64,000 nt of DNA. Origin: Macrothele yani. Taxonomy: Eukaryota > Arthropoda > Arachnida > Araneae > Macrothelidae. The stretch lies in contig CM077011.1 of assembly GCA_039090855.1 (NCBI GenBank), forward strand, positions 23,189,001 to 23,253,000, read 5' to 3'. Below are positions 10,746 to 20,534 of this stretch, piece after piece. A program made the translations under genes and the position numbers. Each line of letters starts with the position of its first letter. The first letter of the stretch is position 1. The notes beneath the pieces were generated by a model. The model was not told where the DNA came from. It worked only from the letters and a program-made list of their open reading frames with translations, and did not search any database.

Positions 10746-11019
10746 CTTTAACCACAGCAGCGGCACGCGAACAGTTTACAAACTGCGCTGTTTCAGAAAT
10801 ACCTCCAGCCTTAGCCCGAAAGCCGATAATCATCCCTTTTCGAAAATCTGATAAATCGTTCCTTTTGTCCATGACAGCAACGAGTCATACGTTTTTAGAA
10901 TGCCTATAGCACACCTTACATACCCTCCAAGCCAGCTCACGACAAGTGCATTTTTTCATTGGTTACTCGCTGTTGGCGTTAAAAGTAGTAGGTGGTTACA
11001 ATAATGTGACTCGACTGTG
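10746..11019 (-). mobile_element. Tc1-like element 5' fragment, split by another Tc1-like element
   Basis: On the minus strand from 11019 the terminal repeat CACAGTCGAGTCACATTATT is followed by a leader. A coding start at about 10872 reads MDKRNDLSDFRKGMIIGFRA and continues to AAAVVKV. This is the N-terminal DNA-binding part of a transposase similar to the one at 25708-26927. The frame ends at the TA (10744-10745) where the element at 9495-10743 is inserted. The remainder is not found on the other side. Confidence 0.75.
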
Positions 11020-11046
11020 TAACTTAAATACTACTTATCAAAAGTA

Positions 11047-11615
11047 CAGGGTGATTCATTAAGAAGTATACAGTTTAAACGCACTATAAAACAAGAACAA
11101 TGTAAGATATTTTATGTTACCTGTAACAGAATTGTAGGGAATGTTTCAAGTTTTTTTAGAGACAGTCACAGATGTTCTATGTGTGCACCCTTAGTCACAC
11201 AACATACATCGAGACGGTAATCCATTTCCACCCAAACGCAAGGTTAGATATCTGAATCAAGTGCAGTGATAGTGGCTGTGGTACGCTGTTTCAGCTCCGC
11301 TAGATCAACAGGAACAGGGAGGGCCGAATACCTTGTCCTTTACGTACCTTCACATGAAAAAGTCACAAGGTGTTAAGTCAGGACTTCTGGGTGCCCATTG
11401 GGTCAGTGGCATGTTGTAGTCCGCGGCTCGTCCAATCCATCTGTGAGGATGATGTTCACTTGACACACGAGCTACTGTCTACGTCACTTCTCTCGGTAGC
11501 AGGACACAAACGTTATGAGTACATCTACCTTACGGTTCGCAGTTGTAGTCCGTGTCTTCAACTGTTACTGTTTTACAGCATCTCGAAACTGTATACTTCT
11601 TTATGAATCACCCTG
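11047..11615 (-). mobile_element. Non-autonomous TIR element (deletion derivative) with TA target
   Basis: The ends are near-perfect 30-bp inverted repeats beginning CAGGGTGATTCATTAAGAAG on the left and differing by one base on the right. Each is flanked by TA (11045-11046 and 11616-11617). The 569-bp interior keeps a C-terminal transposase relic on the minus strand near 11170-11240 (MDYRLDVCCVTKGAHIEHL), which I believe resembles the end of a mariner-like transposase with an N-terminal helix-turn-helix, but this is not certain. Confidence 0.85.
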
Positions 11616-11779
11616 TATATTACTGTACAATGTAGTTCTCATTTAAAGTACAACACTATTTATCTTTGTAAACCAGCAAAACGGAATTTAAAATTCATTC
11701 GACATTATATCCTTCGGAAGAAGGTAGGTTCATCGTAAATATTATTCTACAGTATATTTAGTAGAAAAAACATCAGAGC

Positions 11780-12927
11780 TAGGAGAGATGGGCAGTCAAC
11801 ATGGGCATTGCCCGAACAGAATGGAACAGACGCAACAGGAAAGCAGGCGATAAATAGGCTGACAGCAGGGCTTCACAAGAGGGAATGGCAATTGACGATC
11901 GTGATAAACGTAGTGTTCTGAACCACTGAAATAGAGGACGCATTGTCGGCGCAAGACCAAGGAGACATTCTGTCGCCCAAGTGGTAAGAATCTTTAGCTT
12001 TTCGATAACAACCATATCAAGGGTTCACCGCGAGTATACCATCGACGGACGTACTAGCACCCAGAGAGTGGCCGAGCACACCCCATTGATGACCGGGGTC
12101 CACGTAGGCTCTCCAGGCTGACACACAATGCCAACTTTGCAACAGCATCGCAAATCATATGCAGGTAAAATGTCAGGAAACCAAGCTTCATCAGCGAAGA
12201 CAGGTACGGCGCATGCGCATACACTGGGCTACAGAACTCGACGCTTTTCGTCACCGGAAATTGCGCCTCTCCAGGAGACAAAAATCAAAGCTGGACCTCC
12301 CTCTGCAGAGAGGTACCGCGTCGTGTGGTCAGATGAATCACGTTTCAGTTGCTCCTAACTGAAAGTAGCGGACGGGTGGGGCATCGACAGCACGAGGCCA
12401 TGGCCCCGTTGTGTAGGTCGACTCTGTTCAATGCAGTGGTGGATCTGCCATTGTTTAGGAAGCCTTCTCATGGGGCACATCAATTATCTTAGTGTGTATG
12501 GAGAGGTCCTAAACCGTTGGGCGCTACCAGGATGTGGGCGCTTTGCATGTTCTTCGCGTATCCTCTGAACGATAGTCTGTCACAGAAGGATAATGAGCTT
12601 CACTTCCGGGTCATCACCACCCAGGAATGGCTCGAGGAACAGCTATCTGACTTTGGAATCATCTAGTGTTCTTCAAGGTCCCCGGAGGTATACCCTGTGG
12701 GAGCTATCTGAGATGCCGTGGAGCTGAACATCAGATCCATAGATCCTGAACTGAACGTCTCAAGCTGAGTTGCGGAAAATGTTGCAACAGAAATGGCTGG
12801 CATTACATCTGGAAATCATCCGGTATCTTGAAGAGTCGGTGCCTTGGCGTGTATAGGCTGTTATTTGCCCTAGAAGATGACCAACACGCTATTAGGTAGG
12901 TATCTTTAATACTTTTTCCATTGAGTG
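11780..12927 (+). mobile_element. Degenerate Tc1-like element, 5' end lost
   Basis: The right terminus TTTTTCCATTGAGTG lies next to TA at 12928-12929. The same terminus appears inverted at 29714. The interior carries transposase fragments in several frames: IAIDDRDKRSVLNH near 11890, ISRVHREYTIDGRTSTQRVA near 12020-12070, and YRVVWSDESRFS near 12312-12350 (first catalytic Asp). No left terminal repeat is found. Confidence 0.8.
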
Positions 12928-13136
12928 TACTTTTCTGAATAAAAGAAGCAATTAAATACTCGAGTGGCATCAGCAAAGTACCGATCATGAACGAGAAATG
13001 TTCTACAAAACTCATCAAATTATCTACCGCTGATTACACAACAGCAGCGAGTGAACAACTAAGACGGTGAATGGTACGCGGTTGTAAAAGTAAGTTAATC
13101 CTTTCTCGTGTTACCGACGTAAGCCGTAGAATCATT

Positions 13137-13336
13137 TTGTTTATTGGAGGTATAACGACCACCGTGTACATCCCATTGGGCTATAAGTAGTCGCCCTCCC
13201 TAATGTAGGGCTACTGGTTCCAGGGAAAGGAGATAGCCAGCGCCGTAAGACAAACACAACATCCATGCCTCACCAGGATCCCATTTCAGACGAATGATCT
13301 AAAGCCATTGCTTAGAACACTGCGCCATTGGGAACG
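13137..13336 (-). repeat. SINE-A
   Basis: A minus-strand copy with a deletion across box B (CTCACCAGGATCCCATTTCA) and a diverged box A (CACTGCGCCATTGGG). The tail side starts TTTATTGGAGGTATAACG. Confidence 0.85.
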
Positions 13337-13554
13337 CGAACAATCATTAAAGCAATTTGTAATCGTATGTTAAGTGGAACTGGTTACGTATTTTACTCTA
13401 AAACTAATAAATTGTGATATTGTGTTGAAAGAAAACGCAAGAATAAAACCATAGTGAATGAGGGAGTGAAAATAACTGAAAGATTTTCAAATTGGAATTG
13501 AAAACATTAAAAAGCATTAACCAATAAATATGGATTCCTTCCTTAACTGATGTA

Positions 13555-14965
13555 CACTGCTGGCCACCCAAAATGCAACACCAAGATGGACACGAGAGAG
13601 CAAAGCCAGATTTACTGGACACATAACAACAGATACAAAGATGAAACGATTAAGCTTACAGGCCCGTGTGACTTGCGGATCACGCAGACATCAATAGTTC
13701 GTGTGGCCCACATGGCTGGCAATAACGGCCGCTACACGCCGCGGCATCGAACGAAAGAGGCTTTGGATGTGGGCTTGAGGTATGTCGGTCCAGGCTGCTT
13801 TCACACGTTGCCACAGTTCATCAGGCATAGCCGCAGGTGGTGCTTGCTGGACCACTCGGTAGCCGATCAGCGACCAGACGTGTTCGTTGGGCGACATTTC
13901 GGGAGAGCAGGCGGGCCACAGCAACAGTGACACCCGGTTGGCCGTGCAGAATTGCTGCACGATGCCTGCCAACTGCGGGCGCGCATTGTCCTGTTGAAAC
14001 GTGGCCGCTGGCAGGTCCTGTAGATAAGGGAGGACTAGGCTCCAAATCGTCGGAGATGTAGCGGTGGCTGTTGAGTGTACCGGCGATGCGTACCAGAGGG
14101 GTGCGGGTGTCATATCCAATTGCGCCCCAAACCATAATGCCAGGTGACGGACCGGTATGGTGATGCATAATGCAGGCGTCATACAGTCTCTCGCCGCGGT
14201 GCCGCCACACGCGTATCTGACCATCGTGGTGTTGCAGGCAGAAGCGGGATTCGTCGGAGGAGAAACTTTCGTGCCATTCCGTAGTCCAGGTGCGGCGTTC
14301 AACGGCCCACTGCAGTCGCATTCGCCGGTGATGTAACGTCAATGGTAATCGGGGCAATAGGCGCCGTGCGACAAGTCCCCGCTCCTTCAGATGACGTCGA
14401 ACGGTACGTGCTGACACAGGTTACTGCGCAACACACACTAATTCCTGCGCTTACGTTCGTGACGTGGCGGTGCAAGCCGTCAATGCCCGCCGCACAACAT
14501 GTCGGTCCTCTCATTCAGTGGTGTGCCGCGGCTGCGACAATCGCTCACGTCGGTCTGTCCGTCCATCCTGCACCCACCGAATCCAAACAATTCTCACTGT
14601 GGCTGGATGTAGTCCCACACGCACGCCCATGTCTTGGTATGATAAACCGCTGTCGCGATAAGCCACTATTCGTCCTATGTCGAACTCCGAAACGTGCTGG
14701 AATGAGTGCCGCATTCTGCGACAAGGAAGGCATCAAGAAGCTTCCCACACACAGGTCCGGCAGCACAACACACTTCCACTACTTACACCCCGCCTTCTGT
14801 GCACCCTTCTTACAGTGCTTCTCGGTGGCGTGCCACGCGCACATGATTTGAATATGCCGTGCAATGCTAATCGTTTGCATGTCCTCTCGCGGGCGACGCA
14901 TGCTGCAAATTTCAGGCCAATCGGATGCTTCCTTCTTGGTGTTGCATTTTGGGTGGCCAGCAGTA
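13555..14965 (-). mobile_element. Tc1-like element with complete termini
   Basis: Inverted terminal repeats read ACTGCTGGCCACCCAAAATG with CAACACCAAGA following at both ends, bounded by TA at 13553-13554 and 14966-14967. Length is 1,411 bp. Both ends are present, but the transposase is broken. The termini define a family not otherwise seen in the window. Confidence 0.93.
13691..14714 (-). pseudogene. Tc1-like transposase, frameshifted
   Basis: In three minus-strand frames, N to C: an N-terminal helix-turn-helix (FDIGRIVAYRDSGLSYQDMG, 14511-14714); the second DNA-binding part plus the first catalytic Asp in SSDESRFCLQHHDGQIRVWR and then IMVWGAIGYD (13821-14417); then FQQDNARPQ with the second Asp, and SPEMSPNEHVWSLIG with the Glu (13691-14302). 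DD34E arrangement. It ends VAAVIASHVGHTNY followed by a stop. All motifs are retained, but at least two frameshifts separate them. Confidence 0.9.
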
Positions 14966-15257
14966 TATAATAACTTACGTAGGTGAGTCACTAAGTGTCT
15001 CTAGTAGATAATAGATTTTACTGATGACATAGATAAAGATTCACTTTAAACGTTTTACATCTTGGATTGGTAGAAACAAAGAAACACAACGAAATGTTTA
15101 TTAAGAGGTGTGAAATATCCCCCTTTTTCGCAGCATAATGTTTGTGAAGGAAAATATAAACGTACAATTCACACACGAGTCTAGAATGTTTACACTGTTT
15201 ATACTCGCATATACAGTGAAAGATCTTGACATCGAGTAGTTCAGTCTTCTATTCCTT

Positions 15258-15470
15258 CGTTTTTTGATTGGAGGTGTAACGACCATAGTGAGCAACTCAG
15301 TGGGCTATAAACAGTCGCCCGTACCTACTTTAGGGCCACTGGTTCCAGGGAAGGGAGATGGCCAGCAGCGTTAGACAGACACACAACATCGATGCCTCAC
15401 TGGGACTCCAACCCACCTCGGACGAATGATCCGGAGCCACCGCTTAGACCACTGCGTCACAGGGGCGGCC
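15258..15470 (-). repeat. SINE-A
   Basis: A minus-strand copy with box B diverged (GGGACTCCAACCC) and box A complement GACCACTGCGTCAC. The head ends GGGGCGGCC. No clear TSD is seen. Confidence 0.87.
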
Positions 15471-15702
15471 TACTGTTCCTTCAAGATATGCCATTGTAAC
15501 TGCGCATGAGCCCTCCCGCTGAAAGAAAAATGCTTGTCTGGCTTTTCTCCCCTTACCCTGCGACAATCTATCCAGATGTGTTGTCAAGCAGGGTCGTGAA
15601 GTTTCAGCAAAGTCACCAAGAAGCCTTATAGTCAGAGGTGCATATTATGGCCAAGATAGGTAGAAACTATTGCTCGCTCCTGTGTTTATTCTTTGCTTTG
15701 TC

Positions 15703-15790
15703 TATGTGTCTTTCCTGGAACCAGCGCCAAATTAGAGGCAGACTTTATTCTTAGATGCTCATAGTGATCGTTAAATTTCGAAACGAAAAA
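15703..15790 (+). repeat. SINE-A 3' fragment
   Basis: TCCTGGAACCAGCGCCAAAT through TCATAGTGATCGTTAAATTT with an A-rich end matches the SINE-A body and tail. The head is absent. Confidence 0.65.
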
Positions 15791-15973
15791 ACTATCTCAA
15801 AAAATGGTTAACAAAAGAAAATAAGAGCCTGTATTTAAAATCTTCATTGTTTTGCGCCATCATTATAGATTTCGATTGCTGCTTTCAGTTATTTTGTGAA
15901 CCAACTGGGTATTTCAAGTAATAACGGATTTCACAATTTAGGGACAACATAGGTACCCACGTCTTGACAACTA

Positions 15974-17407
15974 CACTGGCGGAAAGTGCAAAAAGAACAC
16001 GAAGAAGGAATTGGCGGACGATCATGAAATTTACATATGTTAATGGGGTCGAGTTTATGTAGGTGTGATCTTAATTTCGATACCAACCGATGAGCGCTTA
16101 CGCCACAGCACGGCATAATATGCAAATTATCGTCGGTGGTATTTAAGAAGTACGGCGAAGTGAATATAATCAGTCGTCGGCTTACGGACACGTGCAAAGA
16201 CCCTGAAGAAGCTGCAATGCCTGGACATGGAAGACGTGTACTATTTCAGCAGTTATCGGACTTTGAGCGAGGTCGTCCAGTCGGACTCCGCGTGGCCGGG
16301 TGGTCGTATCGTCGTATTGCGGAGCGAATTGGACGGGAAGTATCGGTGGTGGTACGATGGTGGCGTAGATGGTCCGAGGAACATTCCCACACGAGAAGAC
16401 GTGGAACTGGGGGTCACAAACGGACTGATGAGCGGACCGATCGACGCATAAGAAGAGCGGCGTTGTCAAGCAGAACATCCACTGCAACGCAAATCCGAGC
16501 TGCCGTTGCACCTGAGGTGACTGTGCGAACAATCCGCAACCGTCTGCTGGATGCAGGACTACGTGCACGTGTGCTTCTGACATGTGTACCTCTGACTCCA
16601 GCCCAACGTCAGGAACGGCTGCAGAGATGTCGCCAACGTCTGCAGTGGAGAACGCAATGGCGATCTGCCGTGTTCAGCGATTAAAGCAGATTCTGCTTGA
16701 GAGCCTCCGATGGCTGTATGCGTGTTCGCAGACGCACAGGAGAGCGTCTCCACCCTTCTTGCATCAGCCAGCGACACACAGGAACTACACCTGGTCTCCT
16801 GGTGTAGGCCCTGCTATCGATCAGCTATCACTCCCGTACACAACTAGTGTTTGTAGCGGGTACGTTAAACAGCACCTCCTACATCAACATCATTCAGCCA
16901 GTTGTTGTGTCTTTTGTAAGGTCGGTCGATCGTGGTGTTTTCCAGCAAGATAACGCACGCCCACGCACTGCACGTGCAACGCAACATGCACTTCAGGGTG
17001 TCAGACAACTTCCATTGCCTGCACGTTCACCGGATTTGTCCCCCATTGAGCACGTGTGGGATTTTATGGGACAACAACTTATCCGGTCTCCACGGTCAGC
17101 CACGACTATCCGCGATTTACGCGTCCAGGTTGAGGATGCTTGGAACTCAATACCCCAAACTTACATCCAACATCTGTACGACAGACTGCATGCCAGAATT
17201 GCACAGTGTGACGCAGTTCATGGCGGTTCAACCTCGTACTAACCATGTTACATGGAAATGTTATTTTTCAGTTTATCAGCAAATACAGCTGTATTTTGCC
17301 ATAATGTTTTGATCACGTTATCCTCTGTATTCCGTTGTTATGCTGTATAAATTTCGTTGGTATGAGACGTATCCTTCTTGGTGTTATTTTTTCACTTTCC
17401 GCCAGTG
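15974..17407 (+). mobile_element. Tc1-like element with complete termini (same family as 30164-31558)
   Basis: Termini read CACTGGCGGAAAGTGCAAAA on the left and the complement CACTTTCCGCCAGTG on the right, with TA at 15972-15973 and 17408-17409. Length is 1,434 bp. The second family member at 30164 shares termini and coding sequence. Confidence 0.94.
16217..17242 (+). pseudogene. Tc1-like transposase with stop next to the first catalytic Asp
   Basis: The start ATG at 16217 gives MPGHGRRVLFQQLSDFERGR, followed by SYRRIAERIGREVSVVVRWW (helix-turn-helix). The frame stays open to VFSD and then hits TAA at 16682-16684, immediately after the first catalytic Asp codon. After a disrupted segment the 3' part (16847-17242) is open: VFQQDNARPRTA carries the second Asp, and SPDLSPIEHVWDFMGQQL the Glu, ending VHGGSTSY. 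It is a DD34E family member, inactive because of the stop and at least one frameshift. Confidence 0.9.
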
Positions 17408-17409
17408 TA

Positions 17410-18585
17410 TTTTCGGAAGAGGGCAGATAAATTTTGCATCAGAATGTAAAATAAGATACCGTTCTCCTTAAAGGATTAAACTGCCTGCTGTGTAAGTCCG
17501 TGGCCTGAGGCCACGTTTCTGTATTTCTGAGTTATTGTGAAGTATCGTCTACAAATGAAGAAATTAAGAAATAGAGACAGCTGAACTCTGCCTTTAATTA
17601 TTCGCGACTGTTCCAATTATTCAGATTATGTAAGTTCCGTAATATCTGTTTCACTTTGAGGAAGCATCACTCACGGCACTTTCTCAGCAGTTAAAATAGT
17701 CACCAAAGATCTAGACCATGCTACCTTCTAATAAATAAGTTATCTACAAGGTAATGCGTCTGAACGACTTATGAAACCATATTTACATTATTATCTCAGC
17801 GTGCCTGTCATGGCGTGTCTTGCAAATAAGGTCAGGCAGCAGCACCTCAGCTGATGTGCATTAAGGCAGAGGCTCAGAAGCTGGTGAACAGAGAACTGAT
17901 CTCAAGTCGATTAACTAAAACACGTCTAAGTGGGGGCGACGGAATAGTTGTTCCAGGTTGATGCCTCTCATGCATGAAGCAGCGGGGGCAATCATTGCCC
18001 AAGAATGCAGATTTAATGAAGTTAAAAGCTAATTCATCACTCCTGTTTACCAGGGCAATCGATGATTATAGACTTCGCTGATGGATGAGACACCGCAGGC
18101 GAAGCGCTTGTGAATAACGTAGATTATTAGGCAACTAGAATGGCTACTGGAAACAAATTACTGTGGTTTCCTTCCAGATAATTTTTCTGAACACAGCATT
18201 GTAAATACACACTTTCGTTAGTCCGAAGCGAGAGAGGACGGCACTAGGAAACAATATGCTTAGGCTTTACCTGAGAAAGCTGAGACATTTGTCAGATAGG
18301 AAATCCTTTAATCGTTATATTTTGACATTTCAGTCTCACTTCTGGCTTTTACCAAAGCTAAGGTGTCTCGTGTACTTATTTGCTCTCTGAGAAGTAGGAG
18401 CTTAGAAAATGTTATGGCACGTTTTCTGTGCGATATTCCGATATTGAACAATCTACTCGTTGGTGAAGTCAAAGAGAGAGTTATCGTAGTATAGTTTAGA
18501 TTTTCGAATTCCAATTCAGCACGAAGGGCACGTGTGTTATATTTGTTCTGCGAGCCAGTGATCTTAAAAAGCAGGGATATACCTG
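17410..18585. other. Spacer, no recognised feature
   Basis: Moderately GC-balanced unique sequence with no protein or repeat match that I can recognise. Confidence 0.5.
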
Positions 18586-18587
18586 AA

Positions 18588-18595
18588 CACACACA

Positions 18596-18626
<31 letters not shown>

Positions 18627-18627
18627 T
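18588..18627. repeat. (CA)n/(CACG)n microsatellite
   Basis: CACACACGCACGCACGCACG followed by further CA units. Confidence 0.95.
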
Positions 18628-18628
18628 A

Positions 18629-19912
18629 TATTGACAAAAGTCAACGGACACCTAGAAGAGGAACACAATATAGCATTTATTGACATACATTAGTACGGTG
18701 TCGGTCCACCTCTGGACTTAATGCATAAACTGACCATTCGAGACACGCTTTCAACAAGGTTTTAGAGCACAGCGATAGGTATGCGCTGCCATTCGGTAAA
18801 TAATGCAGCCGCTAACTATTGCTAAGTAGTAGGCCTTGCTTTCAAGCTTCTTATGCTGCGCTCTAACTCATCCCATAGGCACTCTATGGGATTAAGATCA
18901 GGCCTCTGTGCTGTCCAGTCCACACACGATACGAAATTGTCGTCAAACCATGCCGTAACAGACTTTGCTTTATGGCTCGGTGCATTATCCTGCTGGTACC
19001 AACAAGGCTCTGTTCCATTGCATTGCCACAGAGTTGGTAGGGCATAATTGTCCAGAATATCGAGGTAGACGTGCTGGTTAACAGGTCTGTCCACAATAAC
19101 CAATGGGCCGGGACCATACCACGAAAAACTTTCTCACACGAGTACACTGCCAGCTCCAAACGTTACCGTAGGAACAGTACACTGTGGTAAATTGCGTTCC
19201 CCTGGCTGCCGCCATTTCCACACACGACCATCGGACTGATGTGATGGATCGTGTATCTGGATTCATCAGTCTATAGGACCCCTTTCCATTTATCAACGGT
19301 CCACGATAAATGTTCTTTACACTATGCTAAACGACGAGCAGCATTCTGAATAGAGATAAAAGGCTTATGAGCAGCTACACGACCACGGCAAACCATGGAA
19401 TGAAGTTCCCTGGATTCACGGTGACTCAATAATGCAGAGAATTTCATACCGAGGTTCCAGCATTTTTACTCACCTGTAAACTTTGGTCTTGTGCAGTACT
19501 CCCTCGATTAGCTGTAACGAATCTCCTGAGGCTTCGATGTTCTCTATCACTGATTTTCTTGGGTATGCCGGTACGTTTTGCTGCTTCAGGCACGCCATGT
19601 GTCTTCCACTTATTCAGTACATCCAAAACAGTTGACTTGGGTATGTTCAAACGCCTCACGGTTTCACTTATGGACAACTCACTAATACTGTATAACACCC
19701 AGCAATCTATTCTTTCTCAAAGTCAATTCTCTCCCGCCGTGACATTTTTACTCAACCTCACAGTGCGATATGGTCGCGGTCAGCTTCAGGCTTGTTTTTA
19801 TACCGTTTGAGGCTGTACCGCGCATTTTAACAACGCAGCTGATCCGCTCATTTGCTTTTGTTTTACGTTGTTTGAATAACGCAGCTTATTCGTTCATTTG
19901 CGTGGTTTGACG

Positions 19913-19913
<1 letters not shown>
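18629..19913 (-). mobile_element. Tc1-like element, 5' terminus lost at a (TA)n tract
   Basis: The left (3') terminus reads TATTGACAAAAGTCAACGGA next to the CA microsatellite. The opposite terminus is not found; sequence upstream of the transposase start runs into the (TA)n tract at 19914. Confidence 0.85.
18822..19745 (-). pseudogene. Tc1-like transposase, broken
   Basis: The start MSRRERIDFEKE at 19745 is followed by an early stop. The next open part (19444-19698) has SISETVRRLNIPKSTVLDVL, a helix-turn-helix. The catalytic region is split: a first-Asp region near 19240-19290, then 18822-19103 with CWYQQDNAPSHKAKSV (second Asp) and RPDLNPIECLWDELERSI (Glu). DD34E type. Multiple frameshifts and stops. 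Confidence 0.88.

Positions 19914-19980
<67 letters not shown>
19914..19980. repeat. (TA)n microsatellite
   Basis: About 33 TA units, directly upstream of the long target-site duplication of the RTE LINE. Confidence 0.97.
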
Positions 19981-19982
<2 letters not shown>

Positions 19983-20055
19983 AGATGCATAGGAAAGTTC
20001 CCTTAGCCTGAAATAACTTGCGAACGAAGACAGGTACAGATATGCAAGTGAGATA
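19976..20055. repeat. 80-bp target-site duplication, left copy
   Basis: This 80-bp sequence, from ATATACAAGATGCATAGG to GCAAGTGAGATA, is identical to 22359-22438 and flanks the RTE LINE exactly. Confidence 0.92.
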
Positions 20056-20063
20056 TTTTCATC

Positions 20064-20534
20064 TTGAACTCCTTCTTCAAGAAAAAGCCACACAGGAAAT
20101 GGACATGGAGACATCCAAATGGGACGACAAGTGAAATTGATTTTATTATGTGTAACAAAAAATTCGTCATTGAAGACTGCAGTGTGCTAAACAAGTTCAA
20201 CACAGGTAGTGACCATAGATTGGTGAGATGTAAGATGCACCTCAACACTAAACTTGAACGTGGCAAGCTCATAAGACAAACAAAATCTATTGACATAACC
20301 AACCTTAAAAAACACCATATTACCTTCAAGTTGGAACTGAAGAACAGGTTCTCTGCTTTAGAAGGCCTAACATCGGAAGAAGTGGACATCTCTGAAGTTA
20401 ACAGAAAAGTAACCAAAGCTCTTATGGAAACAGCAACAAAATTAGCCGGATCTAAAAACAAGTTGCATGTAAATAAATTATCAGGAAAAACGAAAATGCT
20501 GATGCAAAAAAGAAGAGAGAATGAGGACAACTAA
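20064..20534 (+). pseudogene. RTE endonuclease C-terminus
   Basis: This codes the last part of an apurinic-like (APE) endonuclease: the KWTWRHPNGTTSEIDFIM segment, with the conserved Asp of the SEIDF motif, and the terminal GSDHRLVR motif with the catalytic His. It continues into the linker. The 5' part of the domain is lost by truncation at insertion. It shifts frame near 20516-20520, where the other copies read straight on into the RT frame; the difference is an extra A. Confidence 0.9.

Noticed and set aside
15250..15485. TSD for SINE-A at 15258-15470
   Set aside because: Only TTCCTTC is shared, with offset positions. Too weak to claim.
18308..18622. 104-codon minus-strand frame
   Set aside because: Its start is the translated CACG/CA microsatellite, and the rest has no domain.
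20003..20530. Minus-strand frame of 175 codons
   Set aside because: Antisense shadow of the RTE endonuclease/linker; similar shadows lie at 39290-39943 and 20775-21062.
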